DNA of 64,000 nt from Streptomyces sp. ITFR-21 (lineage in GTDB: Bacteria; Actinomycetota; Actinomycetes; Streptomycetales; Streptomycetaceae), in assembly GCF_031844685.1 (NCBI RefSeq), contig NZ_CP134605.1:2872001-2936000 (forward strand). The letters are read 5' to 3'. Below, in pieces: positions 27,071 through 36,993 of this stretch. A program made the position numbers and the translations under genes. Numbering within the stretch: position 1 is the stretch's first letter; each line of letters begins with the position of its first letter. Under the pieces are notes generated by a model, which worked only from the letters and a program-made list of their open reading frames with translations, was not told the DNA's origin and did not search any database.

Positions 27071-27874
27071 TCAGCGCATCACCGGCAGGTACGGCCCGAG
27101 GTCCGCGCGTTCGCCGCTCGCCGAGACGCGGGCGGCGGCCAGCGCCTCGCTCCAGGACAGCCGGCCGGTGGCGAGCCGCAGCCAGGTCAGCGGGTCGGTC
27201 TCCACCACGTTGGGCGGGGTGCCGCGGGTGTGGCGGGGGCCCTCGACGCACTGGACGGCCGCGTAGGGCGGGATACGGACCTCGACGCTGTTGCCGGGCA
27301 CCGCGGCCGCCAGGGCGTCCGCCAGCAGCCGTACGGCGGCGGCCAGCGCCCGCCGGTCCAGCGGGACGTCCACGCCGGTCGCGCGGGCCAGGTCGTCACT
27401 GTGCACCACCAGCTCGACCAGCCGGGTCACGGTGAAGTCCAGCGCCCGCATGCCGCCGAAGGGGTGGCCGGTGACCCGGTCGGCCCGCAGCGCCTCCCGC
27501 TCCTGGGCCGGCAGCAGCGCGGCCTCCTCGTCCAGGGCGGCCACCGGGTCGGCGGTACGCCCGGCCTGCTCCGTGGTGGCGGCGTCCAGCTGGTCGGCGA
27601 TGCCGGCCGTCGACCGCGCCCACAGGGTGGGCTCGGTCGGCTTGGTGCCGGGGGGCGCGGGCGCCTCGGCGAGCAGCTGCCGCAGCACGCCCACCTGCCG
27701 CACGATGTGGACCGCCAGGGTGCGGACGTCCCAGCCGGGCAGCCCGCTGGGCGCCGCCCACTGCTCGGGCGTCAGTTCCCGCACGGCCGCCCGCACGTGC
27801 CCGACCTGCGCGAGGAGCGCGGCCCAGGTCCTGGCGGGGTCGTAGGTACGGGGGCGGCGGCTCGCGGCGGGCAT
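27071..27874 (-). CDS. Maleylpyruvate isomerase-family / mycothiol-dependent DinB-like protein
   Basis: 267 residues with an N-terminal four-helix DinB-like domain (about 12-170; LTPEQWAAPSGLPGWDVRTLAVHIVRQV) and a C-terminal sterol-carrier-like domain (about 180-265). This is the TIGR03083 architecture. The conserved metal/thiol ligand His pattern (H55-type in VHIV, later VVHSDDLA) is present. Members transfer or isomerise using mycothiol, the actinobacterial thiol; the substrate is unknown. It stands upstream of purF, same strand, 272 bp away. Confidence 0.85.
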   Translation of the reverse strand: MPAASRRPRTYDPARTWAALLAQVGHVRAAVRELTPEQWAAPSGLPGWDVRTLAVHIVRQVGVLRQLLAEAPAPPGTKPTEPTLWARSTAGIADQLDAATTEQAGRTADPVAALDEEAALLPAQEREALRADRVTGHPFGGMRALDFTVTRLVELVVHSDDLARATGVDVPLDRRALAAAVRLLADALAAAVPGNSVEVRIPPYAAVQCVEGPRHTRGTPPNVVETDPLTWLRLATGRLSWSEALAAARVSASGERADLGPYLPVMR

Positions 27875-27979
27875 GCGGCGAGCGTAGCCCGCGGGCAGAC
27901 CGGACCGGCGCCGGAGGGCCGGGAGGCTCGGCCCGGCCCCCGCGGGAACGCCGGCCCGAGCCGGGCCGCGGCCGGAAAC

Positions 27980-28183
27980 TCAGCCCTGGCGCGGGCGCTC
28001 GAACGTCAGCAGCAGACCCTCGACGGCGCCGGGGCCGATCCGGCCCTTCACGTCGCCGCCGGTGATCTCCTTCAGCGCCCAGCCGTCCTCGGCGTACTTG
28101 TTGAGCGTCTTCTCCAGCTTTCCGCTGTCCAGGGCGTCGCCGATCAACGCTTCCCGGAAGGTGACGACCTTGTACTCGTACAT
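27980..28183 (-). CDS. DUF4177 small protein
   Basis: 67 residues: MYEYKVVTFREALIGDALDS, LNKYAEDGWALKEITGGDV and a final LLLTFERPRQG. The core (YKVV...L N YA DGW L I ...F R) is the DUF4177 fold, a short beta-rich domain of unknown function. A second DUF4177 protein occurs at 52104. It ends 105 bp before the TIGR03083-type gene on the same strand. Confidence 0.9.
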   Translation of the reverse strand: MYEYKVVTFREALIGDALDSGKLEKTLNKYAEDGWALKEITGGDVKGRIGPGAVEGLLLTFERPRQG

Positions 28184-28509
28184 GCTCGGGCCCCTCGCCG
28201 TTGCTCTCTTCGGTGGTACGCACACAGGTGTGCGGAGGACAGCCAACCATGCCCGCCGACACCCGGCGGGCGCCCCCCGGGTATCGGCGGCGGCCGGCCC
28301 CCGGCCGGGCCGCCGCCGGGTCGGGCGGACCGTCGGCTTTCGGCCGTAGGGCGGACCGGCGCCTCGGCCGCGCGCGTCTACACAGGGGTAGGCGGCGGGG
28401 CGATTGTGGTCCGCCGGACGGACGGGGAGACTGTCAGACGCCGCTCTCGCAGGCACCACCGTCCGACGTCCTCTTGCGGACCCGTCCCGCACCGAAAGGA
28501 ACACCGGCC
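28184..28509. other. Divergent intergenic region, no gene seen
   Basis: About 325 bp between the DUF4177 gene and the oxidoreductase gene. It should contain the promoters of both. No conserved motif or RNA gene is recognised, and the open frames crossing it lack starts with ribosome sites. Confidence 0.5.
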
Positions 28510-29463
28510 GTGAAGGTTCTGGGAGTAAACGAGTTAACCGGTCCCGACGCGCTCCAGGTCTTCGAGATCCCGACACCGGAGCCGGGCCCCGGGGAGATCC
28601 GTATCCGCGTGCACGCCGCCGCGGTCAACCACACCGACGTCTCCTTCATGACCGGCGCCGGCAGCGCCGGACGCGCCCTCGCCGGGCGCCGGCCGCCCCA
28701 CGTACCCGGCATGGACGCCGCCGGGGTGGTCGACAGGATCGGGCCGGAAACCGACGGACGGCTGTCGGTGGGCGACCGCGTCGTCGCCCTCGTCGTCCCC
28801 ACCGGCCCGCACGGGGGCGCCTACGCCGAGTACGTCGTGGTACCGGCCGCCTCCGCCGTCCCCGCCCCGGCGAACGTCGACTTCGCCGCCGCCGCCACCC
28901 TCCCCCTCAACGGTGTCTCCGCCCAACTGGCCCTGGAGAAACTCGACCTGCCGCCGGGCCGGACGGTGGCCGTCACCGGCGCCGCGGGCGCGGTCGGGGG
29001 GTTCACCGTGCAACTCGCCAAGGCCGCGGGACTGCGGGTCGTCGCCGACACCGGCCCTGCGGACAAGGAGCTCATCGAGTCCCTCGGCGCGGACCTCCTG
29101 GTCGACCGGGGGCCCGCGGTCGCCGCCACCATCCGGGCAGCGCTGCCCGACGGTGTCGACGGCCTCGTCGACGCGGCCGTGCTGGACGCGGCCGTGCTCC
29201 CGGCCATCGCCGACGGCGGCGCGCTCGCCGTGCTCCTCGGCTGGGACGGACCCGTCGAACGCGACATCACCCTGCACAAGGTCATCACCCGCACCGCGAA
29301 CACCGAGACCGACCGCCTCGACCTGCTCTGCCGGCAGGTGGAGGCCGGCCTGGTCACCCCGCGCGTCGCCCAGGTCTTCCCCGCCGACCAGGCGCGCGCC
29401 GCCCACACCCGCTTCGCCGCCGGGGGTCTGCGCGGCCGGCTCGTCCTGGACTTCTCCGCCTGA
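28510..29463 (+). CDS. Zinc-independent NADP-dependent quinone-type oxidoreductase (MDR family)
   Basis: 317 residues from the GTG at 28510, with GAAAGGA ten bases before it. A GroES-like N-domain (about 25-120: VHAAAVNHTDVSFMTG, VPGMDAAGVVDRIG) is followed by a Rossmann domain with VAVTGAAGAVGGFTVQLAKAAG, the AAxGxVG signature of quinone oxidoreductases. Catalytic zinc ligands of alcohol dehydrogenases are absent. It would reduce quinones or enones with NADPH. It is monocistronic, ending at a strong bidirectional hairpin. Confidence 0.9.
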   Translation: MKVLGVNELTGPDALQVFEIPTPEPGPGEIRIRVHAAAVNHTDVSFMTGAGSAGRALAGRRPPHVPGMDAAGVVDRIGPETDGRLSVGDRVVALVVPTGPHGGAYAEYVVVPAASAVPAPANVDFAAAATLPLNGVSAQLALEKLDLPPGRTVAVTGAAGAVGGFTVQLAKAAGLRVVADTGPADKELIESLGADLLVDRGPAVAATIRAALPDGVDGLVDAAVLDAAVLPAIADGGALAVLLGWDGPVERDITLHKVITRTANTETDRLDLLCRQVEAGLVTPRVAQVFPADQARAAHTRFAAGGLRGRLVLDFSA

Positions 29464-29518
29464 TCCCTCCTGTCCCCCCGGACCCGCCTGATCCGCCAGG
29501 CGCGACGACCGGCGCGAC

Positions 29519-29554
29519 GAAGGGCGCCCCCGGAGCTTTCCGGGGGCGCCCTTC
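29519..29554. terminator. Bidirectional perfect 16-bp hairpin between oxidoreductase gene and purL
   Basis: 29519-29534 and 29539-29554 are exact reverse complements around a GCTT tetraloop. It lies between convergent genes and should terminate both. Confidence 0.9.
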
Positions 29555-29632
29555 GCGTGGTGCCGGGGGCGGCGGGCGCTGCCCGACCGATGCCCCGCCG
29601 ATGCCGGGGCAGCAGTCGGGGCGGCGGGCGGA

Positions 29633-31882
29633 TCAGGCCAGCAGCGCCGGGATCGTCGCCTCGTGCGCGGCCCGCAGCTCCGTCAGCGGGATGGCGAACT
29701 CGCCCTGGACCTCGACCGCCTCGCCGTCGATGACGCCGATCCGCGCCGCCGGGAGGCCGCGCGCGCCGCACATGTCGCTGAAGCGGAGCTCCTCCGAGCG
29801 CGGGACGGCCACGACGGCGCGGCCCGCGGACTCCGAGAACAGGAAGGTGAAGGGCTCCACGCCGTCCGGGACGATCAGCCGGACACCGCGCCCGCCGCGC
29901 AGGCAGGACTCCGTGACGGCCTGGACGAGGCCGCCGTCGGACAGGTCGTGCGCCGCGTCGACCATGCCGTCGCGGGACGCCGAGACCAGGATCTCGCCGA
30001 GCAGCTTCTCCCGCTCCAGGTCCACCGCGGGGGGCAGCCCGCCGAGGTGGTCGTGGACGACCTGCGACCAGGCCGAGCCGCCGAACTCCTCCCGGGTGTC
30101 GCCGAGCAGGTAGACCAGGTGGCCCTCGTCCTTGAAGGCCATCGGGGTGCGCCGGGTCACGTCGTCGATCACGCCGAGCACCGCGACGACCGGCGTCGGG
30201 TGGATGGCCGCGTCACCGGTCTGGTTGTAGAGCGAGACGTTGCCGCCGGTCACCGGGGTACCCAGGGCCAGGCACCCGTCGGCGAGCCCGCGGGTGGCCT
30301 CGGCGAACTGCCACATCACCGCCGGATCCTCGGGGGAGCCGAAGTTGAGGCAGTCCGAGACCGCCAGCGGCTTCGCCCCGGTGGCGGCCACGTTGCGGTA
30401 CGCCTCGGCCAGCGCCAGCTGCGCGCCGGTGTACGGGTCGAGCTTGGCGAACCGGCCGTTGCCGTCGGTGGCCACCGCGACCCCGAGGTTGGTCTCCTCG
30501 TCGATCCGGATCACCCCGGAGTCCTCGGGCTGCGCCAGCACCGTGTTGCCCTGCACGAACCGGTCGTACTGGTCGGTGACCCACGCCTTCGACGCCTGGT
30601 TCGGCGACGCGACCACCGCCATGACCTGCGCGCGCAGCTCGGCGCTCGTCCCGGGCCGCGGCAGCCTGCCCGCGTCGTCCGCCTGGAGCGCGTCCTGCCA
30701 CCCGGGACGGGCGTACGGGCGCTCGTACGTGGGCCCCTCGTGCGCGACCGACCGCGGCGGTACGTCCACGATCTGCTCGCCGTGCCAGAAGATCTCCAGC
30801 CGGGTGCCCTCGGTCACCTCGCCGATGACGGTGGCGATGACGTCCCACTTCTCGCAGATCTCCAGGAAGCGGTCCACCTTGCCCGGCTCCACGATGGCGC
30901 ACATCCGCTCCTGCGACTCGCTCATGAGGATCTCCTCCGGCGAGAGCGTCGCGTCGCGCAGCGGCACGGAGTCCAGCTCCACCCGCATCCCGCCGGAGCC
31001 GGCCGAGGCCAGCTCGGAGGTGGCGCAGGACAGGCCCGCGCCGCCGAGGTCCTGGATGCCGGCCACCAGCTTCTCCCGGAAGATCTCCAGGGTGCACTCG
31101 ATCAGCAGCTTCTCCTGGAAGGGGTCGCCGACCTGGACCGCCGGGCGCCGCGAGGGTCCGGTCGAGTCGAAGGTCTCCGACGCCAGCACGGAGACGCCGC
31201 CGATGCCGTCACCGCCGGTCCTGGCCCCGTACAGGATCACCTTGTTACCGGCGCCGGACGCCTTGGCGAGGTGGATGTCCTCGTGCTTCATCACGCCCAC
31301 GCACAGCGCGTTGACCAGCGGGTTTCCCTGGTAGCAGGGGTCGAAGACGACCTCGCCGCCGATGTTGGGCAGTCCCAGGCAGTTGCCGTAGCCGCCGACG
31401 CCCGCGACCACGCCGGGCAGCACCCGCTTGGTGTCGGGGTGGTCGGCCGCACCGAACCGCAGCGGGTCCATCACCGCGACCGGCCGGGCGCCCATCGCCA
31501 GGATGTCCCGGACGATGCCGCCGACCCCGGTCGCCGCGCCCTGGTAGGGCTCGATGTACGAGGGGTGGTTGTGCGACTCGATCTTGAAGGTGACCGCGTA
31601 GCCCTGGCCGACGTCGACCACGCCGGCGTTCTCACCGATGCCGACCAGCAGCGCGTCGGTCCGCGGGGCCTTCTCGCCGAACTGCCTCAGGTGCACCTTG
31701 CTCGACTTGTACGAGCAGTGCTCGGACCACATGACCGAGTACATCGCCAGCTCGGCGCCGGTCGGACGGCGGCCCAGGATCTCCCGGATCCGCAGGTACT
31801 CGTCCTCCTTGAGGCCGAGGTCCTTCCAGGGCTGCGCCGCCTCCGGCGTCTGCTCGGCGTTCTTCACCGTGTCCAGCGTCAT
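29633..31882 (-). CDS. purL: Phosphoribosylformylglycinamidine synthase subunit PurL
   Basis: 749 residues, the small PurL type that works with separate PurS and PurQ. It begins [19 protein letters not shown] and has [44 protein letters not shown] and [11 protein letters not shown] motifs of FGAM synthases, with two ATP-binding AIRS-like halves. It converts FGAR to FGAM with ammonia from PurQ. The start overlaps the purQ stop by 4 bp, implying translational coupling. Confidence 0.97.
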   Translation of the reverse strand: MTLDTVKNAEQTPEAAQPWKDLGLKEDEYLRIREILGRRPTGAELAMYSVMWSEHCSYKSSKVHLRQFGEKAPRTDALLVGIGENAGVVDVGQGYAVTFKIESHNHPSYIEPYQGAATGVGGIVRDILAMGARPVAVMDPLRFGAADHPDTKRVLPGVVAGVGGYGNCLGLPNIGGEVVFDPCYQGNPLVNALCVGVMKHEDIHLAKASGAGNKVILYGARTGGDGIGGVSVLASETFDSTGPSRRPAVQVGDPFQEKLLIECTLEIFREKLVAGIQDLGGAGLSCATSELASAGSGGMRVELDSVPLRDATLSPEEILMSESQERMCAIVEPGKVDRFLEICEKWDVIATVIGEVTEGTRLEIFWHGEQIVDVPPRSVAHEGPTYERPYARPGWQDALQADDAGRLPRPGTSAELRAQVMAVVASPNQASKAWVTDQYDRFVQGNTVLAQPEDSGVIRIDEETNLGVAVATDGNGRFAKLDPYTGAQLALAEAYRNVAATGAKPLAVSDCLNFGSPEDPAVMWQFAEATRGLADGCLALGTPVTGGNVSLYNQTGDAAIHPTPVVAVLGVIDDVTRRTPMAFKDEGHLVYLLGDTREEFGGSAWSQVVHDHLGGLPPAVDLEREKLLGEILVSASRDGMVDAAHDLSDGGLVQAVTESCLRGGRGVRLIVPDGVEPFTFLFSESAGRAVVAVPRSEELRFSDMCGARGLPAARIGVIDGEAVEVQGEFAIPLTELRAAHEATIPALLA

Positions 31883-32580
31883 GCGTCGACCAACTTCTTG
31901 AGTACCGAGGTGAAGAAGCCCAGCCCGTCGGTGCGGCCGGTGCCGGTCAGGGTCTCGACGGCGTGCTCGGGGTGCGGCATCAGGCCGACGACGTTCCCGG
32001 CCGCGTTGCTGACGCCGGCGATGTCGCGCAGTGAGCCGTTGGGGTTCCCGTAGCCGTCCGCGGCCGGGCCGCCGGCGTAGCGGAAGACCACCCGGCCCTC
32101 GGCCTCCAGCTCGTCCAGGGTGCGCTCGTCCGCGGTGTAGCGGCCGTCGATGTTCTTCAGCGGGATGGAGATCTGCTGGCCGGCCGCGTAGTCCGCGGTC
32201 CAGGCGGTGGCACTGGTCTCGACCCGCAGTCTCTGGTCGCGGCAGACGAAGTGCAGCTCGTTGTTGCGGAGCATCGCGCCCGGCAGCAGATGGGCTTCGG
32301 TCAGGACCTGGAAACCGTTGCAGATACCCAGAACCGGCATTCCGGCCTTGGCCTGTCCGATGATCGTTTCCATGACCGGCGAGAAACGGGAGATGGCCCC
32401 GGCCCGCAGATAGTCGCCGTAACTGAAGCCGCCGGGCAGAACCACCGCGTCGACCTGCTTGAGGTCCTTGTCGCGGTGCCACAGCGGCACGGCTTCGGCG
32501 CCGGCCACCCGTACCGCCCGCTGGGTGTCACGGTCGTCCAACGTACCCGGGAATGTGACCACACCAATGCGCGCAGTCAC
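31879..32580 (-). CDS. purQ: Phosphoribosylformylglycinamidine synthase glutaminase subunit PurQ
   Basis: 233 residues from GTG 32580. Class I glutamine amidotransferase with oxyanion segment [14 protein letters not shown], nucleophile Cys in [14 protein letters not shown] and the His-Glu pair in MPHPEHAVE. It supplies ammonia to PurL. It overlaps purS upstream (GTGA) and purL downstream (ATGA), each by 4 bp. Confidence 0.97.
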   Translation of the reverse strand: MTARIGVVTFPGTLDDRDTQRAVRVAGAEAVPLWHRDKDLKQVDAVVLPGGFSYGDYLRAGAISRFSPVMETIIGQAKAGMPVLGICNGFQVLTEAHLLPGAMLRNNELHFVCRDQRLRVETSATAWTADYAAGQQISIPLKNIDGRYTADERTLDELEAEGRVVFRYAGGPAADGYGNPNGSLRDIAGVSNAAGNVVGLMPHPEHAVETLTGTGRTDGLGFFTSVLKKLVDA

Positions 32581-32822
32581 GACTCCACCTTTACATTGAA
32601 GTCCTCGATCACGGTGTTGGCGAGAAAGGTTTCCGCCATCTCCCGAATGCGGGCCAGCGCGGCGTCGTCAACCGGACCGTCGACCTCCAGTTCAAAGCGC
32701 TTTCCCTGACGTACGTCGGCGATCCCGTCGAAGCCCAGCCGCGGCAGCGCGCGCTGGACCGCCTGGCCCTGGGGGTCGAGGATCTCCGGCTTGAGCATGA
32801 CGTCGACTACGACGCGTGCCAC
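32577..32822 (-). CDS. purS: Phosphoribosylformylglycinamidine synthase subunit PurS
   Basis: 81 residues from GTG 32822 ([20 protein letters not shown]); GGAG lies 5 bases upstream of this codon, which is better spaced than the in-frame GTG at 32828. The small ferredoxin-like PurS dimer bridges PurL and PurQ. The core [20 protein letters not shown] matches the family. It is first gene of the purSQL operon. Confidence 0.95.
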   Translation of the reverse strand: MARVVVDVMLKPEILDPQGQAVQRALPRLGFDGIADVRQGKRFELEVDGPVDDAALARIREMAETFLANTVIEDFNVKVES

Positions 32823-33234
32823 TGGCACTCCCGGTGGTGTGGTGCGTGAGGTTCTGCCAGCCTACCCGCTAGCGGAATCTACGCGAGTAGATATCCCTGG
32901 ACACCCCACCCATCCCACCAGGATCACAGGATCACGTTTATGTATCGGCTGACGAAATGCATGGGAAAGTCGGGGCCGAAAACATAGGGTCCCGGTTGCG
33001 AGAAGGCTTGCGGTGGTCCCGCGCGGGGAATTAACTGCGACATCGGGTATCCCCGTAGCAACATTTCGTGACCCCCCGCACGTGTGACATCGCACATCGC
33101 ATCGCACAGAATGAAACTTGTCGACACCGACTGGTCGGCTCGCCCGCGGCCGTGCGGTACGGCCCGCGGCGCCCGCCGCGCCCGCCCCGCCGCCGCGCCC
33201 CCCGGGCCGATGGCGTAAGAAAGGACCCATCCCT
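32823..33234. promoter_or_regulatory. Divergent regulatory region of purSQL and lsr2
   Basis: About 400 bp, less GC-rich than its surroundings (around 32880-33115, including TAGATATCC and ATCACGTTTATGTATCGG). Promoters for the purS operon (leftward) and the Lsr2 gene (rightward) should lie here. Repeats such as ATCGCACATCGCATCGCAC at 33089-33107 occur. I recognise no riboswitch. Confidence 0.5.
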
Positions 33235-33552
33235 ATGGCGCAACGCGTACTGGTCACACTTGCCGACGACCTGGACGGCGGCGAAGCCGCGGAAACCATC
33301 GCATTCGGCGTCGACGGGCAGTGGTACGAGATCGACCTCTCGTCCAAGAACGCGGACAGGTTGCGCAAGGACCTCGCCCCCTACGTGGAGGCCGGCCGCC
33401 GGCGCACCCTTTCCGGCCGTGCCTACAAGCGCACCCCCATCGCCCCGACGCCCGCCACCGTGCGCGCCTGGGCTCAGTCGAACGGCTTCGAGGTCCCGGC
33501 CCGCGGCCGTATCCCCAAGAAGGTCTACGAGGCGTTCAACAGGGCGAGCTGA
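33235..33552 (+). CDS. Lsr2-family nucleoid-associated protein (LsrL-type paralogue)
   Basis: 105 residues: N-terminal dimerisation domain (MAQRVLVTLADDLDGGEAAE, TIAFGVDGQWYEIDLSSKNA) and a C-terminal helix-loop-helix with the minor-groove RGR motif (PARGRIPKKVYEAF). Lsr2 coats and silences AT-rich, often foreign, DNA. Streptomycetes carry two paralogues; the one near the pur genes is the shorter-studied LsrL. AAGGAC precedes the ATG. It is divergent from purS. Confidence 0.93.
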   Translation: MAQRVLVTLADDLDGGEAAETIAFGVDGQWYEIDLSSKNADRLRKDLAPYVEAGRRRTLSGRAYKRTPIAPTPATVRAWAQSNGFEVPARGRIPKKVYEAFNRAS

Positions 33553-33706
33553 CCGGTGGGTTGACCGGCCGGCCCGCCGGGCGGTCAACCCATCCGACAG
33601 GCAGCGCGGCGGCCCCGCGGCGGATTGGACAGCTCCCCCCTTCCTCCCGCTAGAGTGGGGACCACGCCGAGGGCAGGGCCGAAAAGGCCAGGTCAGCGGA
33701 GGTCAT

Positions 33707-33778
33707 GCGGGCGTAGCTCAGTAGTAGAGCGCCCCCCTTCCAGGGGGGAGGCGCAGTGTGCAATTCCTGTCGCCCGCT
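33707..33778 (+). tRNA. tRNA-Gly (TCC)
   Basis: 72 nt. Acceptor GCGGGCG pairs with CGCCCGC. The anticodon stem CCCCC/GGGGG holds loop CTTCCAG, anticodon TCC. CCA is not encoded. First of three tRNA-Gly genes in 600 bp. Confidence 0.93.
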
Positions 33779-33837
33779 CTGATCACTCTCTCTCGGTTCA
33801 CCGGTCTCCGGTGGACCGGGTAGAGTGGTCGAGTCCT

Positions 33838-33910
33838 GCGGACGTGGCTCAGTTGGTAGAGCATCACCTTGCCAAGGTGAGGGTCGCGAGTTCGAATCTC
33901 GTCGTCCGCT
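33838..33910 (+). tRNA. tRNA-Gly (GCC), copy 1
   Basis: 73 nt. Acceptor GCGGACG pairs with CGTCCGC; the anticodon arm TCACCTTGCCAAGGTGA gives GCC. CCA is encoded at 33911-33913. Identical to the gene at 34206. Confidence 0.97.
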
Positions 33911-33921
33911 CCACGCAGGCT

Positions 33922-33952
33922 GAGGACCCCGGTCGATCCGACCGGGGTCCTC
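33922..33952 (+). terminator. Terminator of tRNA-Gly(GCC) copy 1
   Basis: GAGGACCCCGGTCG pairs perfectly with CGACCGGGGTCCTC across a 3-nt loop. It is homologous to the hairpin after copy 2, with paired base changes. Confidence 0.88.
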
Positions 33953-34205
33953 GGCGTGTCCGCTCCCGAGCCCGCTTCCCCCGGGTCCGCGCGGCCGGGC
34001 GGCTTCCGCCGGGTGCCGCATCCGGCCAGCGCGGTTTCCGCCGGGGTGAGTCCGGTCGTCCCCGACCTCGCCCGGACGCGGTGTCGGACCCCGTGTCCGA
34101 CCCCTCTCCTGCGCCTCTCCGGCGCATCTCCGGCGCCTGCGGCCCCGGCCCGGAGAACCGGTTTCGGCCGCGCCCGCCGGATCATGTACAGTGTCTGCAC
34201 GCCCT

Positions 34206-34278
34206 GCGGACGTGGCTCAGTTGGTAGAGCATCACCTTGCCAAGGTGAGGGTCGCGAGTTCGAATCTCGTCGTCCGCT
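34206..34278 (+). tRNA. tRNA-Gly (GCC), copy 2
   Basis: Identical to copy 1, including encoded CCA (34279-34281) and the following GCAGGCTGA spacer, so tRNA and terminator were duplicated together. Confidence 0.97.
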
Positions 34279-34289
34279 CCACGCAGGCT

Positions 34290-34320
34290 GAAGGCCCCGG
34301 TCGATCCGACCGGGGCCTTC
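34290..34320 (+). terminator. Terminator of tRNA-Gly(GCC) copy 2
   Basis: GAAGGCCCCGGTCG pairs with CGACCGGGGCCTTC. Two positions on each arm differ from the copy 1 hairpin in a compensating way, so the stem has been kept by selection. It also faces the end of purC. Confidence 0.88.
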
Positions 34321-34348
34321 GGCGTACCCAGCACGCGTACCGGGCCGG

Positions 34349-35251
34349 TCAGTTCCAGCTGCCGCCGGTCAGGCGCTCGTACGCCTCCACGTAGCGGGCC
34401 CGGGACTGCTCGACGATCTCGGGAGGGAGCGGCGGCGGGGGCTGCTCGGACGCGCGGTCCCAGCCGGAGGCGTCGGAGGTGAGCCAGTCGCGGATGAACT
34501 GCTTGTCGAACGACGTCTGCGGGCGGCCCGGCTGCCACTGGTCGGCCGGCCAGTAGCGGGAGGAGTCGGGCGTGAGGACCTCGTCGGCGATGACCAGATT
34601 CCGCTGGTCGTCGTAGCCGAACTCGAACTTGGTGTCGGCCAGGATCAGTCCGCGGCTTCGGGCGATGTCCCGGGCCCGGGTGTAGACCGCGAGGGTGGCC
34701 TGACGCAGCCGGGCGGCGGTCTCCACACCGATCTGATGGGCCACCTCCTCGTACGACACGTTCTCGTCGTGCTCACCGACCGGCGCCTTGGTGGCCGGGG
34801 TGAAGATCGGCCCCGGCAGCTCGGAGCCGTCCACCAGGCCCTCGGGCAGGCCGAGTCCGCACACCGTGCGGTCCTTCTCGTACTCGGTCAGACCGGAGCC
34901 GGTCAGATAGCCGCGCGCCACGCACTCCACCGGGACCATCCGCAGCGAGCGGCACACCATGGTGCGGCCCGCCCACTCGGCGGGCGCGCCCTCGGGCACG
35001 TCGGTGGAGATCACATGACCGGGCACCAGGTCCTTGAGCAGATCGAACCACCACAGGGACAACTGGGTGAGGATGCGGCCCTTGTCCGGGATCTCGGTGG
35101 GCAGCACCCAGTCGTACGCGGAGGTGCGGTCGCTGGCCACCATCACCAACTCGCCGGCCGCGTTCTGGTAGAGGTCGCGCACCTTGCCGGTGTGCAGATG
35201 GACGAGGCCCGGCACGTGGCGGGGTTCGGGTTTGTCGACGAATCCGGACAT
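34349..35251 (-). CDS. purC: Phosphoribosylaminoimidazole-succinocarboxamide synthase (SAICAR synthetase)
   Basis: 300 residues. PurC ligates aspartate to CAIR with ATP. Motifs: HTGKVRDLYQ (nucleotide loop), VMVASDRTSAYDWVLPTEIPDKG-like segment, PVECVARGYLTGSG (signature) and LADTKFEFGYD with DEVLTPDSSRYW. The length of 300 fits the actinobacterial/eukaryotic-type long form. It converges on tRNA-Gly copy 2, whose terminator lies 28 bp beyond. Confidence 0.97.
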   Translation of the reverse strand: MSGFVDKPEPRHVPGLVHLHTGKVRDLYQNAAGELVMVASDRTSAYDWVLPTEIPDKGRILTQLSLWWFDLLKDLVPGHVISTDVPEGAPAEWAGRTMVCRSLRMVPVECVARGYLTGSGLTEYEKDRTVCGLGLPEGLVDGSELPGPIFTPATKAPVGEHDENVSYEEVAHQIGVETAARLRQATLAVYTRARDIARSRGLILADTKFEFGYDDQRNLVIADEVLTPDSSRYWPADQWQPGRPQTSFDKQFIRDWLTSDASGWDRASEQPPPPLPPEIVEQSRARYVEAYERLTGGSWN

Positions 35252-35499
35252 GGGTGGTCCTCCCCACTCGGTGGTTCAGCCACCGATTCTCCCGTACGGC
35301 GACGGCAGCGACGCGCAAGGGGCGGGCCCGCGGGTCGGGGGAGGCGGCGGGGGGCCTGAGGGATCCGGTGGGGGCGGCGTTGGCCGGCGGAGGCGGCGGC
35401 AGCCGGCGGGCCGGAGCCGGAGCCGCAACGGGTCCGGGTCGCGGCCCGCCGGCCGGGCGGCGGGGGCTTCGCCTCGCGGCGGAGGCACCGGCCGGCCGC

Positions 35500-36993
35500 T
35501 CAGTCCCGTTTGCAGATCCGGTCCAGGAGATTGGCCGTGGCGCGCTGGATACGGGGGTCCACATGGCCCGGCCGGTCCAGCGCGGGCGACCACGCGAAGG
35601 TGCCGGACGCGAAGACGTACGCGCCGCTGGGCGCCCGGTACAGCGAGGTCTCCTGGTGGCAGCGGCGGCCGTCGGCGGACTCGTACGGCGAATGGGCCAG
35701 CAAAATCCGCTCGGTGGACTCCGGCAGCGGGATACGCGGGAAGTAGCGGTCGGCCTCGCCCGCCACCAGACCCGGGATCTCGTCCCCCTCGCCTGCGCCG
35801 GTCGCCTCCCACAGCCAGTGGTCGGCGTTGCGCACCACCAGCGGGGAGGGCTGCGGCACCCGGCCGGCGTACTGCACACCCATCAGCAGCTGCTCAGGCT
35901 CCCCCTGGTCGCGCCACAGCGCGCTGCGGGTGCCCCTGCCGTCGCCGCGGTGCTTGCGGCAGGTCAGCAGCCGGTCCTGGTCGCCGGACGGAGAGGAGGT
36001 CAGTTCCACCTGCCAGTACATGGTGTTGGCCGACAGGAACACCAGCGAGGTGCCGGCCGCGCGGGCGGTCTCGGCGGCGCGGCGCATCGGTATCGACCAG
36101 TACTCGTCGTGGCCGGGGAAGACCAGGCCCCGGTAGCGGGTGGGGTCCACCCGCCCGGCGTGCAGATCACGGGCGTCGGCGTACGCCAGGTCGTATCCGT
36201 AGCGCTCGGCGAACCGCACGAAGTCGTAGGCGTGGCCGATGTGCAACGGCAGGCCCGCGCCGGCGTACGGGCGGTCGAAGGAGACCGTGGTGGCCGCCTC
36301 CTCCTCGCCGAGCAGCCGCCCCTCACCGTCCCACGCGTGGTACAGGCTGGCGCCGGTGTGGCCGTCCTCGGGATAGAGGTTGTACGCCTGCCAGGTGACG
36401 TCCGGCAGCAGCAGGAGCAGGTCGGCGGGGCGGGCGTCGGCGTCCTTGACGGTGAACGGGATGTGGCTGCGGTAGCCGTCGCCGGTGGTCAGGACGGCCA
36501 CGTACGCACCGGTCTTCCAGTACGGCGGGATCTGGAGCCGCCAGGACTGCCACCAGTGGTGGCAGGAGACCGTCCGGCACGCCGTGAGCGGCGCGGGCTG
36601 CACGATGCCGGACAGCCGGGGGCTCGTGGTGACCTGGGCGGCGCCGTCGCCGCCGTAGTGGCCGATCCGGTAGACGTCCACGGTGAACTCCTGCGGCGGG
36701 TCCACGGTGATCCGGAAGTCGATCGCGCCACCGGGCGAGGCGGCGCCTTCGGCGGCGAACCCCTTGATCTGCCGGCGCACGTCGTCCGCCGTGCGCGGCC
36801 CCGGCGGATGGGGCCGCCGCGGCGGCTTCCCGCTGCTCACGGCCAGGTCCACGTACCAGGGCACCACCTGCCCGTCCCCGTCCAGATACTGCGGCTCACC
36901 CCGCAGCCACGGCAGCGGCCCCTGTCCGAACGGATCCGACACGCCGTGCGCGAGCGCACCCGACTCCCACCGGCGAATCCGTCCCACGCCCAT
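35500..36993 (-). CDS. N,N-dimethylformamidase large-subunit-like protein
   Basis: 497 residues from the ATG at 36993, which has GAGGAGGG upstream; 25 further in-frame codons upstream are unlikely to be used. It contains an N-terminal beta-sandwich (YVDLAVSSGKPPRRP, DFRITVDPPQEFTVDVYRIG) and a C-terminal region with VTWQAYNLYPEDG, VSFDRPYA and FPGHDEYWS, the pattern of DMFase beta-subunit C-terminal domains. No signal peptide is apparent. The natural substrate is unknown. It is followed by purC 248 bp downstream on the same strand. Its 5' side borders the first repeat island. Confidence 0.82.
   Translation of the reverse strand: MGVGRIRRWESGALAHGVSDPFGQGPLPWLRGEPQYLDGDGQVVPWYVDLAVSSGKPPRRPHPPGPRTADDVRRQIKGFAAEGAASPGGAIDFRITVDPPQEFTVDVYRIGHYGGDGAAQVTTSPRLSGIVQPAPLTACRTVSCHHWWQSWRLQIPPYWKTGAYVAVLTTGDGYRSHIPFTVKDADARPADLLLLLPDVTWQAYNLYPEDGHTGASLYHAWDGEGRLLGEEEAATTVSFDRPYAGAGLPLHIGHAYDFVRFAERYGYDLAYADARDLHAGRVDPTRYRGLVFPGHDEYWSIPMRRAAETARAAGTSLVFLSANTMYWQVELTSSPSGDQDRLLTCRKHRGDGRGTRSALWRDQGEPEQLLMGVQYAGRVPQPSPLVVRNADHWLWEATGAGEGDEIPGLVAGEADRYFPRIPLPESTERILLAHSPYESADGRRCHQETSLYRAPSGAYVFASGTFAWSPALDRPGHVDPRIQRATANLLDRICKRD

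Noticed and set aside
32823-33234. A purine riboswitch or PurR boxes in front of purS
   Set aside because: I could not identify conserved riboswitch helices or inverted PurR motifs; only AT-rich promoter-like sequence is visible.
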